Shown here: in pieces, positions 54,566-63,854 of the stretch | How the letters are laid out: each line of letters begins with the position of its first letter | How positions within the stretch are numbered: position 1 is the first letter of the stretch | Assembly (NCBI RefSeq): GCF_021390495.1 | Contig: NZ_JAJEJP010000002.1 | Location: forward strand, 1,178,001-1,242,000 | Direction: 5' to 3' | Source of the DNA: Paraburkholderia sp. ZP32-5 | Lineage (GTDB): Bacteria > Pseudomonadota > Gammaproteobacteria > Burkholderiales > Burkholderiaceae | DNA length: 64,000 bases | Made by a program: the position numbers and the translations under genes | The notes under the pieces: model-generated | The model's input: the letters and a program-made list of their open reading frames with translations, nothing else | The model's database searches: none | What the model was told of the DNA's origin: nothing

Positions 54566-56047
54566 ATGACGATCCAACAAGCTTCCGCTACACCCGACCT
54601 GCCGCTCGACATGATCATCTTCGGCGGCACTGGCGACCTGTCGTTCCGCAAGCTGCTGCCCGCGCTTTACATGGCGCATCTGCACTGCAATCTGCCCCCG
54701 GACACCCGCATTCTGACGATCGGCCGCAAGCCCTGGTCGCGCGCCGAATACATCGCCGAATTCATGGAGCAGAAGGCGAAGCCGTTTATCGAAAAGAAGG
54801 CGTTCGATGCGGCCGCATGGGACAAATTTCTCGCGCTGTTCGAATACGTGCGCATGGATGTCGATTCGCAGGAGGACTACCTGCGCCTGAAGGAAGCGTC
54901 GCGCGACGGCGTGCGCCGTGTGTTCTATCTCGCGACGTCGCCTGATCTGTTCATGCATATCTGCGACAACCTGTCGAGCGCGGGCCTCGTCGACGAGCAC
55001 TCGCGCGTTGTGCTCGAAAAGCCGCTCGGCCACGATCTCGCGTCCGCGCAGGAGATCAACACCGCGGTCGGCAAGCATTTCAGCGAAGCGCAGATCTACC
55101 GGATCGACCACTATCTTGGCAAGGAAACCGTGCAGAACCTGATGGTGCTGCGCTTCGGCAATCCGATCTTCGGGCCGCTGTGGCAGGCGCCGTACATCAA
55201 GAGCGTGCAGATCACCGTGGCTGAAACGGTGGGTGTCGGCAGCCGCGCGGGGTTCTACGACAAGACCGGCGCGTTGCGCGACATGGTGCAGAACCACCTG
55301 TTGCAACTGCTGTGCATCGTTGCGATGGAACCGCCGGTGTCGCTCGATCCGGACGCGGTGCGCGACGAAAAGCTCAAGGTGCTGCGCTCGCTGCGTCCGA
55401 TGACGCCCGAGGACATCGTGCGCGACACGGTGCGCGGCCAGTACACGGCGGGCGCGGTGGACGGCGAAGCGGTCAAGGGCTATCTCGAGGAAGACAACGT
55501 GCCGGCGGGCAGCCGCGCGGAGACTTTCGTCGCGCTGCGCGCGCATATCAACAACTGGCGCTGGGCCAACGTGCCGTTCTTCCTGCGCACCGGCAAGCGG
55601 ATGCAGAAGAAGCTGTCGGAGATCGTGATCGAATTCTCCGAACTGCCGTTCTCGATCATTCCGAGCGGTGGGCGCAACTATGGCAACCGTCTCGTGATCC
55701 AGTTGCAGCCCGAGGAGTCGATCCAGTTGCAGGTGCTCGCGAAGGAGCCGGGCAGCGGCATGCATATGCTGCCGGTCAGCCTGAATCTGGACTTGCAGCA
55801 GGCGTTCGCCGAGCGTCGCGCGGAGGCGTACGAGCGTCTGCTGATCGATGTGATCCGCGGGCGTCTGACGCACTTCATGCGGCGCGACGAACTCGAAGCG
55901 GCATGGGCGTGGGCCGAGCCGATTCTCGACGGCTGGGCGAAGTCCGGCGAGCGGCCGCGCTCGTATTCGGCGGGCACCTTCGGGCCGGCGGCATCGACCG
56001 CGCTGATGGCGCGTGAAAATGCGGTGTGGTCGGAAGAGGAACAGTAA
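54566..56047 (+). CDS. zwf: Glucose-6-phosphate 1-dehydrogenase
   Basis: 493 residues from the ATG at 54566. The NADP loop IIFGGTGDLSFRKLLPALY, the active-site block IYRIDHYLGKETVQNLMVLRFGN and FFLRTGKRMQKKLSEI are diagnostic. It makes 6-phosphoglucono-lactone and NADPH, feeding the Entner-Doudoroff and pentose-phosphate pathways. Usual partners (pgl, glk, edd) are not next to it, unlike in many Burkholderia. An in-frame reading from 54380 lacks codon bias and RBS. Confidence 0.95.
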   Translation: MTIQQASATPDLPLDMIIFGGTGDLSFRKLLPALYMAHLHCNLPPDTRILTIGRKPWSRAEYIAEFMEQKAKPFIEKKAFDAAAWDKFLALFEYVRMDVDSQEDYLRLKEASRDGVRRVFYLATSPDLFMHICDNLSSAGLVDEHSRVVLEKPLGHDLASAQEINTAVGKHFSEAQIYRIDHYLGKETVQNLMVLRFGNPIFGPLWQAPYIKSVQITVAETVGVGSRAGFYDKTGALRDMVQNHLLQLLCIVAMEPPVSLDPDAVRDEKLKVLRSLRPMTPEDIVRDTVRGQYTAGAVDGEAVKGYLEEDNVPAGSRAETFVALRAHINNWRWANVPFFLRTGKRMQKKLSEIVIEFSELPFSIIPSGGRNYGNRLVIQLQPEESIQLQVLAKEPGSGMHMLPVSLNLDLQQAFAERRAEAYERLLIDVIRGRLTHFMRRDELEAAWAWAEPILDGWAKSGERPRSYSAGTFGPAASTALMARENAVWSEEEQ

Positions 56048-56072
56048 GTCTTCGGTTTTGGAAGCAATGATG

Positions 56073-56110
56073 AAAGGGGCGCGCGGTCCTGAGGACGGCG
56101 CGCCCCTTTT
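56073..56110 (+). terminator. Intrinsic terminator after zwf
   Basis: Stem AAAGGGGCGCGC-G-GTCC / GGAC-G-GCGCGCCCCTTT with a short TGA loop and a T-rich end, 25 bp past the stop. Confidence 0.88.
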
Positions 56111-56519
56111 GCATCCGGCGAATGTATTGGGCCGCAATTGCTGGAATCGCCGGCATTGATGGTGCAGTGACGCATCTGCAGTTGCGCGCATCGACACGCA
56201 TACAGAACGCCATGGCGCGGTGCTTAAGTGCGGCCGCCATGACGCTGCTCATATAGCCGCGATCAAGCAGCAGATCGGTGCGCGGCTGCAGTACATTGAG
56301 CCAGTACGCCCGTCAGTCAGCGTCTCTATTGGCACGCAATTCAATCTCAAAAAATAGGATAAATCGTATTTGCTAATTATTAACAAAATCGTTGATTAAT
56401 TCCGACATCTCTTTTTAATTCGATTGACGATTTTTTGGCGCAACCCCTAAATTCCGGTGTCGATAACTGCAAATGCAACGGTTTCACCTCGTGCTTTTCA
56501 ACCGGAATGGGATGTGTGT
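56111..56519. other. AT-rich region at the left border of the type VI island
   Basis: About 410 bp. From 56340 to 56440 it is markedly AT-rich (AAAAAATAGG, TTAATTATTAAC-type runs), which contrasts with both flanks. It should hold the vgrG promoter. No gene or integrase site was seen. Confidence 0.5.
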
Positions 56520-58892
56520 ATGAATGCAGTGACAAAAAGTTTCACCGATGCGCTGCGCCACCCGAGCGCGCGTCTCAGTCAGCGTTTGCGGGTCTGGGTC
56601 GGGATACCCGAACACGACTTCGATGTCGTCAGGTTCCGGGTGCGCGGGGGATTCTGCAACGACTATACAGCCGATGTAACGGTGACTTCGTCACGACTCG
56701 ATATCGACGGCAAGCAGTACGTTGGACGGCGAGCGGGGCTGCAGATCGACGAACGCGTGGCCGTGCCGTCGGTCAACTATGTTGACCCCGTCGATCATGA
56801 AGCCGCCACCTTCAACGGCGTGATCACGCGCATCAAACGGATCGGCGTAAGCCGCGACGAAGCCACCTACCGGCTACGTATCGAGCCGCGCTTTGCTGCC
56901 CTCTGCAAGCGGATCGTCAAGTCGGACACCTTCAAGGACGTGACGCTGCAGGAGTTGATCAGACAGGCGCTGGTCGATCGCAAGAACTTCGACGCATTCG
57001 ACGTGGAGTTCCAGATAGAAGGGCTGCAGGAAAAAATGGAAGAAGTAGTGATGTACGAAGAGTCATTATGGAACTTCATCACCCGTCACTGCCGCCGCAA
57101 GGGCGTTTTCTGGTTTTACAAGCAGGGGCGAGGCAAGAGTGGCCGGCTCGATACGATAGTCTTTGCCAACGATCCACTCGCCTATGTCCGTTCAGTCGAT
57201 GTCCCGTTTATCCCGGATTCGGGCCTTTCGGCCGGGTGTCACGAGGCGGTACTGTCGCTCAACGACGCGCGTGCCCTTGTGCCCGCCACGATCGAGCTGT
57301 ATGAGCGGAACTACCGGACGCCCGAGGACCCACTACGGGCAACGGCGAACATCTCCAGCGAAGCAGACGACCGCTCGGTGTTCGGACAGATCAGCCGCAG
57401 CGCAGAGTTCCACCTGACGCAACGGCAGGGCGAGGCACTCACGCAGACGCGACGTGACGAACAGATTGCGCGCCAGGTGACGCTCTCCGGCACGACGAAC
57501 GCCTTGGGCATTGCGCCGGGCGTCGTGATGAAAACGACCAATGTGAAGGTGCCTCGCGCTGAATACGGGTTCGTGATCACGTCGATGGTCATGAAAGGCA
57601 GTCGCACGAAACCGGCACACGCCCGCTTCAAGGCGATGCCTGCGCATCTGGCCTACAGGCCGAAATTCGACTATGAGCGGGACTGGCGTTTTCTGAAAGG
57701 TCCCGTCGCAGGCGTTGTCACGACTTTTGATTCGACGCCCTACGGATGTATGGACGAGCACGGTCGTTACCCCGTCCTGCCGAAGTTCCTGCAGGGTGCG
57801 GGCAACACCGACCGGCAACTGCTGAAACTGCGCCTGCTGCGCGTGTCGTCATCGGATCAGGGCGGTTTGCATGCGCCTTTGCTGCCGGGGACCGAAGTGT
57901 TGCTGGAGGGCGCGCACGCGGATGTGGACCGTTTGCATATCACCGGCGCCCTGCATGACTATGCGCACCGCGATCCGGTTCGGAGTACGGATGCGTTGTA
58001 TAGCTATGCCATCTGGCGTTCTCCATTGCTCGGTGCCGAGGTCGTTTTCAACGATCTGAAGGACAAGGAAAGCGCACGCCTCGCAACGGTGTACAGCCAG
58101 TCGGCGGTGAACCTCGGTTATCTGCTCGATAGCAAAAAGCTGCCGCGCGGGACGGGCTACGAGGCGACGACCCTGGCGTGGGCGACCATGCGCGCAGCGA
58201 AGGGACTGTTCTTTTCGGCGGACGCGGCATCAGGGGCCGACACGCAACACCTGGACATGCCCGCCGCCGTCGCGCAGCTAAAGGCGGCTCTTCAGCGCGT
58301 GACGGATCTAGCAACGGCGACAACACAGGCTGGGGCCGATCCTGCCGATCGTGCCACCCAGTCGGCGTTGCTCGACGGGCTGAATGAACTGCGCGACGCG
58401 GGGTTGCTCGCCAGCGCCCCCGGCGGCATGGCGTTCGTCACGCCGAAATCGATGCAGCACTCGGCGGGGCAGAACGCGATCGTTACGGCAGGCCAGGATA
58501 TGGACGTGAGTGTCGTCCAGCGCCTGCGCATGGCGGTGGGCGGGATGATCTCGCTGTGCGCGCACAAGCTCGGCATCAACCTCACCGCTGCGAAGGGCAA
58601 GTTCACGGCCTCGGCGCTCACTGATGGCATGGACCTGTTCGCGAAGCAGCAGGTCCGCATTGCCAGCGAAAGCGCAGACATTCAGCTTGCCGCGAAAACG
58701 AAGATCGCGCTCAACAGCGGCGGGGCCTCGCTTGAAATCGAGGGCGGCAGCATGACGTTCCGTTGTCCCGGTGCGTTCAAGATCAAGGCGGGCTCGTTCA
58801 CGTTCGTCGGTCCCGACAACGTGCCGACCCAGTTGCCGTCCCTGCCGAAAAGCAGCCTGAAGATTTCCGATCCGTATTCGTCATCCCACTGA
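56520..58892 (+). CDS. vgrG: Type VI secretion spike protein VgrG
   Basis: 790 residues from the ATG at 56520; a GTG at 56457 would add 21 residues. The N-terminal phage gpD-like part has FNGVITRIKRIGVSRDEATYRLRIEPR, FQIEGLQEKMEEVVMYEESLWNFITRHC and WFYKQ. The gp5-like OB part has FDSTPYGCMDEHGRYPVLP. The C-terminal needle and DUF2345 part has KSMQHSAGQNAIVTAGQDMD, QRLRMAVGGMISL and ASLEIEGGSMTFRCPGAFKIKAGSFTF. It trimerises as the spike that carries the effector encoded four bases downstream. Confidence 0.92.
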   Translation: MNAVTKSFTDALRHPSARLSQRLRVWVGIPEHDFDVVRFRVRGGFCNDYTADVTVTSSRLDIDGKQYVGRRAGLQIDERVAVPSVNYVDPVDHEAATFNGVITRIKRIGVSRDEATYRLRIEPRFAALCKRIVKSDTFKDVTLQELIRQALVDRKNFDAFDVEFQIEGLQEKMEEVVMYEESLWNFITRHCRRKGVFWFYKQGRGKSGRLDTIVFANDPLAYVRSVDVPFIPDSGLSAGCHEAVLSLNDARALVPATIELYERNYRTPEDPLRATANISSEADDRSVFGQISRSAEFHLTQRQGEALTQTRRDEQIARQVTLSGTTNALGIAPGVVMKTTNVKVPRAEYGFVITSMVMKGSRTKPAHARFKAMPAHLAYRPKFDYERDWRFLKGPVAGVVTTFDSTPYGCMDEHGRYPVLPKFLQGAGNTDRQLLKLRLLRVSSSDQGGLHAPLLPGTEVLLEGAHADVDRLHITGALHDYAHRDPVRSTDALYSYAIWRSPLLGAEVVFNDLKDKESARLATVYSQSAVNLGYLLDSKKLPRGTGYEATTLAWATMRAAKGLFFSADAASGADTQHLDMPAAVAQLKAALQRVTDLATATTQAGADPADRATQSALLDGLNELRDAGLLASAPGGMAFVTPKSMQHSAGQNAIVTAGQDMDVSVVQRLRMAVGGMISLCAHKLGINLTAAKGKFTASALTDGMDLFAKQQVRIASESADIQLAAKTKIALNSGGASLEIEGGSMTFRCPGAFKIKAGSFTFVGPDNVPTQLPSLPKSSLKISDPYSSSH

Positions 58893-58896
58893 AGCC

Positions 58897-61320
58897 ATGA
58901 TTATCAGCCCTCCCTTTCTTCCGGCGTCGGGCCTCGCGGCTAGCGATGCGTCGAAACCGGATCCCATGATGGACTTCGTCGACCAGTTCGAGATCGGTCA
59001 TCACGGAGTCTGGCCGGTCACCTTCGACCGGCGTTCTCATTGCGCTATCCATCTGAATCCTGGCACGCGGGGTGCGGGCCTGGCAGAGCCGGTGCGCGCG
59101 ATCGCCGATGGAGAAGTCGTCGCATATCGCGTTTGCAAGAACGCTGTCTCGGACGGCACGCCCGATTCGGCGACCGGGCTGCCCGTGCTGAATTCGAACG
59201 CTGGCTTCGTCCTGCTGCGGCATAAGACCGATACCGGCGACGGACGCACGATTACGTATTACTCGCTCTACATGCACCTGAAGGACATGACTAACCAGGA
59301 CGACATCGTCCCCCAGCCTAACGACCCGCCGGAAACCGGCTCGGCGAACGCGTTACCCAAATGGCTGCTTGATACGGCGGGGGGCAAGGACGGGGTGGTC
59401 CAGATGGGCGGCACGAAGAAGGTGTACCGCAAGGACGTGCTCGGCTACATAGGTCAGCATCAAGGTGTCTCGCATCTGCACTTCGAAATCTTCATGGCAG
59501 ACGACGATTTCACAGCCTGGTTCGACAAGGTACAGATCGGCGTGAAACAACCGGCTCAGCCGACCACGGCCGACTACTGGGGGCACAGCTACTTCGTCAT
59601 TTCCGGCCCGCAGGAGTTTTATCCGCAGCCTGCGGGTATGGATGAGAAGTGGTTTCCTCTCGTGCCGGGGGGCTCGCTTGGCGCAGGCGATACGCTCTAT
59701 GTGGAGGCTTGGTTCAACAAGGGGCGGCGCTTTGCGCGCGCGTGGATCGATAGGGGCGGCAGCGGCAAAGTGACACTGCTCACGCCCGACCCCATTGCTG
59801 ATCCATATGACAGCGGGACCGACAGCCACCACAACCCAAAGCGCTATGAATACGATTTGTGTGATCGTGCGATGGCGCTCTATCCGGCGTGCCCGAGTGA
59901 TGGCTATGAAATGCTGCGGTTCGGACGCATTCTCTCTGACCATCCGACGTTGACAGGGGCGGCATGTGCCACATGGATCGCAGTGCCATTCGACGAAAAC
60001 GGCACGCTGGGCTATGTCAACATCGCGCCGGATGCGATCAAGAAGCTGTCCGACGCGGATTTTCCATTCTTCACGGGATGGCAAAAGGTCGATGGCGACA
60101 ACACGCCGTTCAACGACGCCGGACGATGTGATTACGCCACGCTTTGCGGGTTGACCTGCATCCAGGATTCGATGCCATCGGCGCAACCTCTCGAAGTCGA
60201 TCCAAACAATAACAATGAGGTCGACCTGCAGCTTGCCAGTTACGTGCAGAACACAGATGGTGTAGACGAAAAGCTCCGGGGGATGGTGTTCAAGGCGCGC
60301 AGCGAGTGGGATCCGTCCAACAACGAAGAGCGCTACAAGGATTTGAACGACCCATATGGGTTCTTCGGCAAGCAGAAAGATACCAATCCCGATGGATACG
60401 CCAAGTTCACCGATTTCCTGAGCAAGTTCCAGTTTCTGAACAAGACGCCGCTTGCCGGGCAGCAACTCTGGTTTTTTCACCCGCTGGCGTTTATTCGGCA
60501 CTTTAGGAAGTGCGGGTGGCTTAATGCTCAGGAAATGGCAGAGTGCTTCCCGCGTAGCTTGCTGCAGTTAGAGTTGGCTCAATTTCGACCATCAAAGCTC
60601 GCGTGGAATAGCGCGCTTTCACATGCGGAGAAATGGAATAAATCGTTCAATATAGGAACAAGGAAGTATGGAATTAATTCGATTCGTCTATTGCATTTTT
60701 TGTCGCACGTTATTCCTGAGACCGGCAGACTGAGCTTGGTCAAGGAGGTTGGTGGTGAGCACAAATCTTATAACCCTTATTATGGGCGAGGGCTTATTCA
60801 GCTAACGCACCTCGAAAACTATACGTCTTATGGGAGTTTTCGGAAATTTCATTCCGAAGTCGTGCCCGAAAAATTTCATGCACTTGGATGGAATCCTGAT
60901 GTCTTGATCGCTAAAGACAATAGTGGTGCACAAAATTCTGATAATTGTGTCGATAGCGCTTGCTTTTATGTTGTGAAACGAAGTGGAATGCTATCGCACG
61001 TGGATTCTGGTGTTGCGCAGAACGACGCGATCAGGGTAAGTAAAGATGTTAACGGTTATGTGGCTATCGAAAATCTTAATGGATTGGAGGTTCGTCTTCA
61101 ATCGATCGTGTATTTGCGAAATATTCTTACTGACGAGATATTCAAAAGTGAGCAGGTGGCCATAATTTTTGAGTGGCGGAGAAACTCTCAAAAAGAACCG
61201 GTCTTGGACGCGCAGGGTGTTCCCGTTATGGAAGGCCACCCACCGCATCAGCATCCGAAAAAGAAATTTTACAAAACGACTCACACCATCAATGCATCTA
61301 TTGAACGGCAGATCCCTTAA
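58897..61320 (+). CDS. T6SS effector: M23-like peptidase domain plus GH19-like lysozyme domain (TseP type)
   Basis: 807 residues. The N-terminal region (about 35-210) looks like a LytM/M23 metallopeptidase: H52, H127 in YSLYMHLKD and the HxH pair H193/H195 in VSHLHFEIF, although the usual Asp after the first His is not evident. The C-terminal region (about 560-760) is GH19-like: catalytic E608 in HVIPETGRL and YYGRGLIQLTHLENY (Y628-). Together they would cut both peptide and glycan bonds of peptidoglycan, as reported for TseP. G+C falls sharply after about 60,600, inside this ORF. It follows vgrG by four bases and overlaps the putative immunity gene by one. Confidence 0.82.
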   Translation: MIISPPFLPASGLAASDASKPDPMMDFVDQFEIGHHGVWPVTFDRRSHCAIHLNPGTRGAGLAEPVRAIADGEVVAYRVCKNAVSDGTPDSATGLPVLNSNAGFVLLRHKTDTGDGRTITYYSLYMHLKDMTNQDDIVPQPNDPPETGSANALPKWLLDTAGGKDGVVQMGGTKKVYRKDVLGYIGQHQGVSHLHFEIFMADDDFTAWFDKVQIGVKQPAQPTTADYWGHSYFVISGPQEFYPQPAGMDEKWFPLVPGGSLGAGDTLYVEAWFNKGRRFARAWIDRGGSGKVTLLTPDPIADPYDSGTDSHHNPKRYEYDLCDRAMALYPACPSDGYEMLRFGRILSDHPTLTGAACATWIAVPFDENGTLGYVNIAPDAIKKLSDADFPFFTGWQKVDGDNTPFNDAGRCDYATLCGLTCIQDSMPSAQPLEVDPNNNNEVDLQLASYVQNTDGVDEKLRGMVFKARSEWDPSNNEERYKDLNDPYGFFGKQKDTNPDGYAKFTDFLSKFQFLNKTPLAGQQLWFFHPLAFIRHFRKCGWLNAQEMAECFPRSLLQLELAQFRPSKLAWNSALSHAEKWNKSFNIGTRKYGINSIRLLHFLSHVIPETGRLSLVKEVGGEHKSYNPYYGRGLIQLTHLENYTSYGSFRKFHSEVVPEKFHALGWNPDVLIAKDNSGAQNSDNCVDSACFYVVKRSGMLSHVDSGVAQNDAIRVSKDVNGYVAIENLNGLEVRLQSIVYLRNILTDEIFKSEQVAIIFEWRRNSQKEPVLDAQGVPVMEGHPPHQHPKKKFYKTTHTINASIERQIP

Positions 61321-61754
61321 TGAAAAAAAAACTTAGCCAACTATGCGCCGTCGCTGTCATATTGCTGCCAGCAGTCGCACACTGTGAAGTTTCAGAGGAG
61401 ATATATTGCTTCGATTCCAACGGGACGGGATCAAAGAATTTCGGCCTTCATGTTTTGTACGACGATGCCGCAAAGTGGTCTGGAGCTTTTGTGAAGTATC
61501 GCGGTGCGAAATCGGCAATAACGTTGGTATCAAAAAATGAAGAACCGGAAGAGATTAGTCCGGGACGTCCAGATCAGGTGACAACCACATGGTATGAAGT
61601 CTACGGAGGAAAAATCACAGGGGAGTATGAAATGATGAGTCAAGGTGCAAATATATATTCCATGATTTACAAGAATTATGGGAATCGCAAGCAGATTTCG
61701 TTTATTTTTGATCCCGAGGCGCTAGCGAAGAATGGCTCTGAATGCATTTGGTGA
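61320..61754 (+). CDS. Putative periplasmic immunity protein for the peptidoglycan effector
   Basis: 144 residues; its ATG overlaps the effector stop by one base (TAATG). An N-terminal signal peptide (about 1-22: KKKLSQLCAVAVILLPAVAHC) sends it to the periplasm, where an effector acting on peptidoglycan must be blocked. The rest is a beta-rich AT-rich sequence with two Cys (about 30 and 142) that could pair. No known domain is recognised, so the call is from position and export. Confidence 0.7.
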   Translation: MKKKLSQLCAVAVILLPAVAHCEVSEEIYCFDSNGTGSKNFGLHVLYDDAAKWSGAFVKYRGAKSAITLVSKNEEPEEISPGRPDQVTTTWYEVYGGKITGEYEMMSQGANIYSMIYKNYGNRKQISFIFDPEALAKNGSECIW

Positions 61755-61829
61755 TATGGCGAGCCCTTTTATTTGCGCAGGGAGGTTGCTTTCCACCGCA
61801 AACGACAATCCAATGACGAATCAACGTTC

Positions 61830-62297
61830 ATGATTTTTTAATTTTTATTACATTGTTTTTTTCTCTGGACTGGCGTGCGCTTGCGGGACTGATGCGCAAC
61901 GCGAGAAGATGACAGAAAAGCTGTACGCAGACGCGGAAATGCAGAAATTTGTTTGTGGCGAAAGCGACTCGTGCTCCATGGAAGATTTCAAGGCCGGGCT
62001 GCAATTTCAAAAATACGAAGGTCGATTCAACGGACAGGCCCTTTCGGTGTGCCTGGTTGAGCCGATCTTGACGGCGACCAACTTCTACACCGGAGTATTC
62101 GTTGGGAAAAATGGCGGCTATGCGTTTCAATTTATCTCGTATGGAACCGCGTCAAAGTCCGGCTCAACAAGGCCGGGATTCTAACGATTCTTGAGTACAG
62201 TACCAGCGATCCAGATAATCCGGACTATTCGTTGAATCAATATTTGTGGAATGGTCAGGCGTTCATCTTCTATCACACGGTGCCACTGCGTAACTGA
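61830..62297 (+). pseudogene. Broken exported protein (possible second immunity gene)
   Basis: Only 61909-62184 is open in a single frame. Removing one T from the T6 run at 61834-61839 gives a start MIFNFYYIVFFSGLACACG, a lipoprotein-like signal. Adding one A to the AAA run at 62154-62156 continues the reading as ...SKVRLNKAGILTILEY... to a TGA at 62297. The two indels compensate, giving 155 residues. The restored protein has four to six Cys and no known domain. AT-rich like its upstream neighbours. It is either a real pseudogene or two sequencing errors. Confidence 0.6.
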
Positions 62298-62313
62298 ACC
62301 CACAACAAGTTAG

Positions 62314-62574
62314 ATGAAATCCCCCATCCGCAAAGGCGACAAACTCGAACACGGCGGCGAAGTCACCGGCGGCTCACCATGGTTCGAAGTAATGGGCCGC
62401 CCGCTTGCCCGGAAGGGCGACGAGGCGATCTGCGAGCAGCGCGGGCCGACCGCAATCGACGAGGGTTACGCCAAATTTCCCGATCGCGACGGCAAGGAGG
62501 TTGCCTTCCATCATTACCGCTGCGCGTGTGGCTGCCGTCTGCTCTCGTCGCTCATGAATTTCAACATCGAGTAA
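62314..62574 (+). CDS. PAAR-domain spike tip protein
   Basis: 86 residues. MKSPIRKGDKLEHGGEV, then GRPLARKGDEAIC and FHHYRCACGCRLLSS, fit the PAAR repeat, with His and Cys able to bind the tip metal. It caps VgrG. It overlaps the next gene by one base (TAATG), so the two are coupled. GC returns here to the high value of the vgrG gene. Confidence 0.85.
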   Translation: MKSPIRKGDKLEHGGEVTGGSPWFEVMGRPLARKGDEAICEQRGPTAIDEGYAKFPDRDGKEVAFHHYRCACGCRLLSSLMNFNIE

Positions 62575-63854
62575 TGCCAGTTGATCTTTCTCCCGCCGGA
62601 CGCCCCAGCGGGTATCCGCCCAGAATGCGTTTCTGGCCATGGGCGGCAAAGTGGTTCGTGTGCAACGTGTTCGGTTCGGTGTGTGTGCTGCTTGCGTGGC
62701 CGAAGGGTGAGCCTGCGCGTGGTCTCGAATTCTGGAGTTGGATTGTCGGAGCACCGAACGGCGTGTTTCTGGTCCTGCTCGGCTTGGCCCGGGCAGGTTA
62801 CGAGATCCTGTGGTATCGCTCGTACTGGCGCAACCATCATCGCGACCGCTGGCTTGCGGAAAAAATCCGGCTCGCACAGCGCCCGCTGCATGTAGTTGGT
62901 GCCGGGTATTGCCTGCCGCTCGCGGGCAAATCCCTTGTCGGCGTTCTTGCAGACAAGCAGTCGCTCCTGAAGATGCAGAGCCCCCGACATGGCTCAGGTA
63001 AGGTCTCGTGCAGCCGCTTTGAGGACCGTGACCCCCTGCTGGCCGGGCTGCCAGTGGCGGGTGAAGACGATAGCGAGGGCGACGACGCTGGCGTGCTGGT
63101 GAAGGTTGCTCCCGCTGTCCAGATGATCCGTGTTGCGCTTGAACCGCTGGTCGGCAATATTCAAGCGCTGACCCGATACGAAAAGCCTTACTGGCCGCAG
63201 GTACGCGTGCTGGCCGTGCCGGAGACTGCCGACCTGTACGTGGCCCATGTTCGGGAGGCTTTGCGGCTGGCTGCGCTTCCACCACTCGATGTTCAGGCTG
63301 TCCCCGCGACCGATGGTCTGCTCGTGGCCGACAGCTGGCTCGACGCGCGCGAGAGCCGTCCGCTTCTTGCGGTCGCCGCAGCATGGTACGACGATGCCAT
63401 CGACGAAGGCTGTGCCGAAGGCAGCGTCGCCGTGCTGCTCGATCCCGGTTACTTTCGGCTTCCGCCCGAAGTCCGCCGCAAGGCTGTGTTGCACCGTCCC
63501 GTCCAGGCCATCAATGGCGAGGCCGAGTACGGTTTTGCGAATGCCGCGATCTGGGGCAAGGCCAAGGCCGCAGCGGTGACGCGTGCGTGGATCACGCGCC
63601 CGGTTGAGCACAGCGGCCGCGCGCTCGCTGCCGCCGGTTTTCAGGCCGCGTCGAAGGACGCCGCACAGCACAGGCTCGATCGCATTGTCGGCAACATGGG
63701 CGCGGCAAACAGCCTGCTGGCGATTGCAGCTGCCATTGAGGCCGGTGCCACGGTCGGCCCACAACTGGTGGTCGATGGCCTGCAGTCAGCCATCCTCCAC
63801 GTCATACCGGCAGAACAAACCAACGCTTCCACGCATGACGACTCCCCAAAATAA
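62574..63854 (+). CDS. T6SS-island membrane protein of unknown function
   Basis: 426 residues from the ATG at 62574. Two N-terminal membrane helices (about 20-42 and 50-72: FWPWAAKWFVCNVFGSVCVL, FWSWIVGAPNGVFLVLL) precede a basic loop WYRSYWRNHHRDRWLAEKI and a long soluble alpha/beta region rich in Ala/Val. No catalytic motif is evident. Its one-base overlap with PAAR and with the next membrane gene suggests a dedicated role in loading or anchoring effector and tip. I do not recognise a named family. Confidence 0.7.
   Translation: MPVDLSPAGRPSGYPPRMRFWPWAAKWFVCNVFGSVCVLLAWPKGEPARGLEFWSWIVGAPNGVFLVLLGLARAGYEILWYRSYWRNHHRDRWLAEKIRLAQRPLHVVGAGYCLPLAGKSLVGVLADKQSLLKMQSPRHGSGKVSCSRFEDRDPLLAGLPVAGEDDSEGDDAGVLVKVAPAVQMIRVALEPLVGNIQALTRYEKPYWPQVRVLAVPETADLYVAHVREALRLAALPPLDVQAVPATDGLLVADSWLDARESRPLLAVAAAWYDDAIDEGCAEGSVAVLLDPGYFRLPPEVRRKAVLHRPVQAINGEAEYGFANAAIWGKAKAAAVTRAWITRPVEHSGRALAAAGFQAASKDAAQHRLDRIVGNMGAANSLLAIAAAIEAGATVGPQLVVDGLQSAILHVIPAEQTNASTHDDSPK

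Noticed and set aside
54326..56197. Long open frame (about 620 aa) on the minus strand opposite zwf
   Set aside because: Antisense shadow of zwf, with Arg/His-rich low-complexity product.
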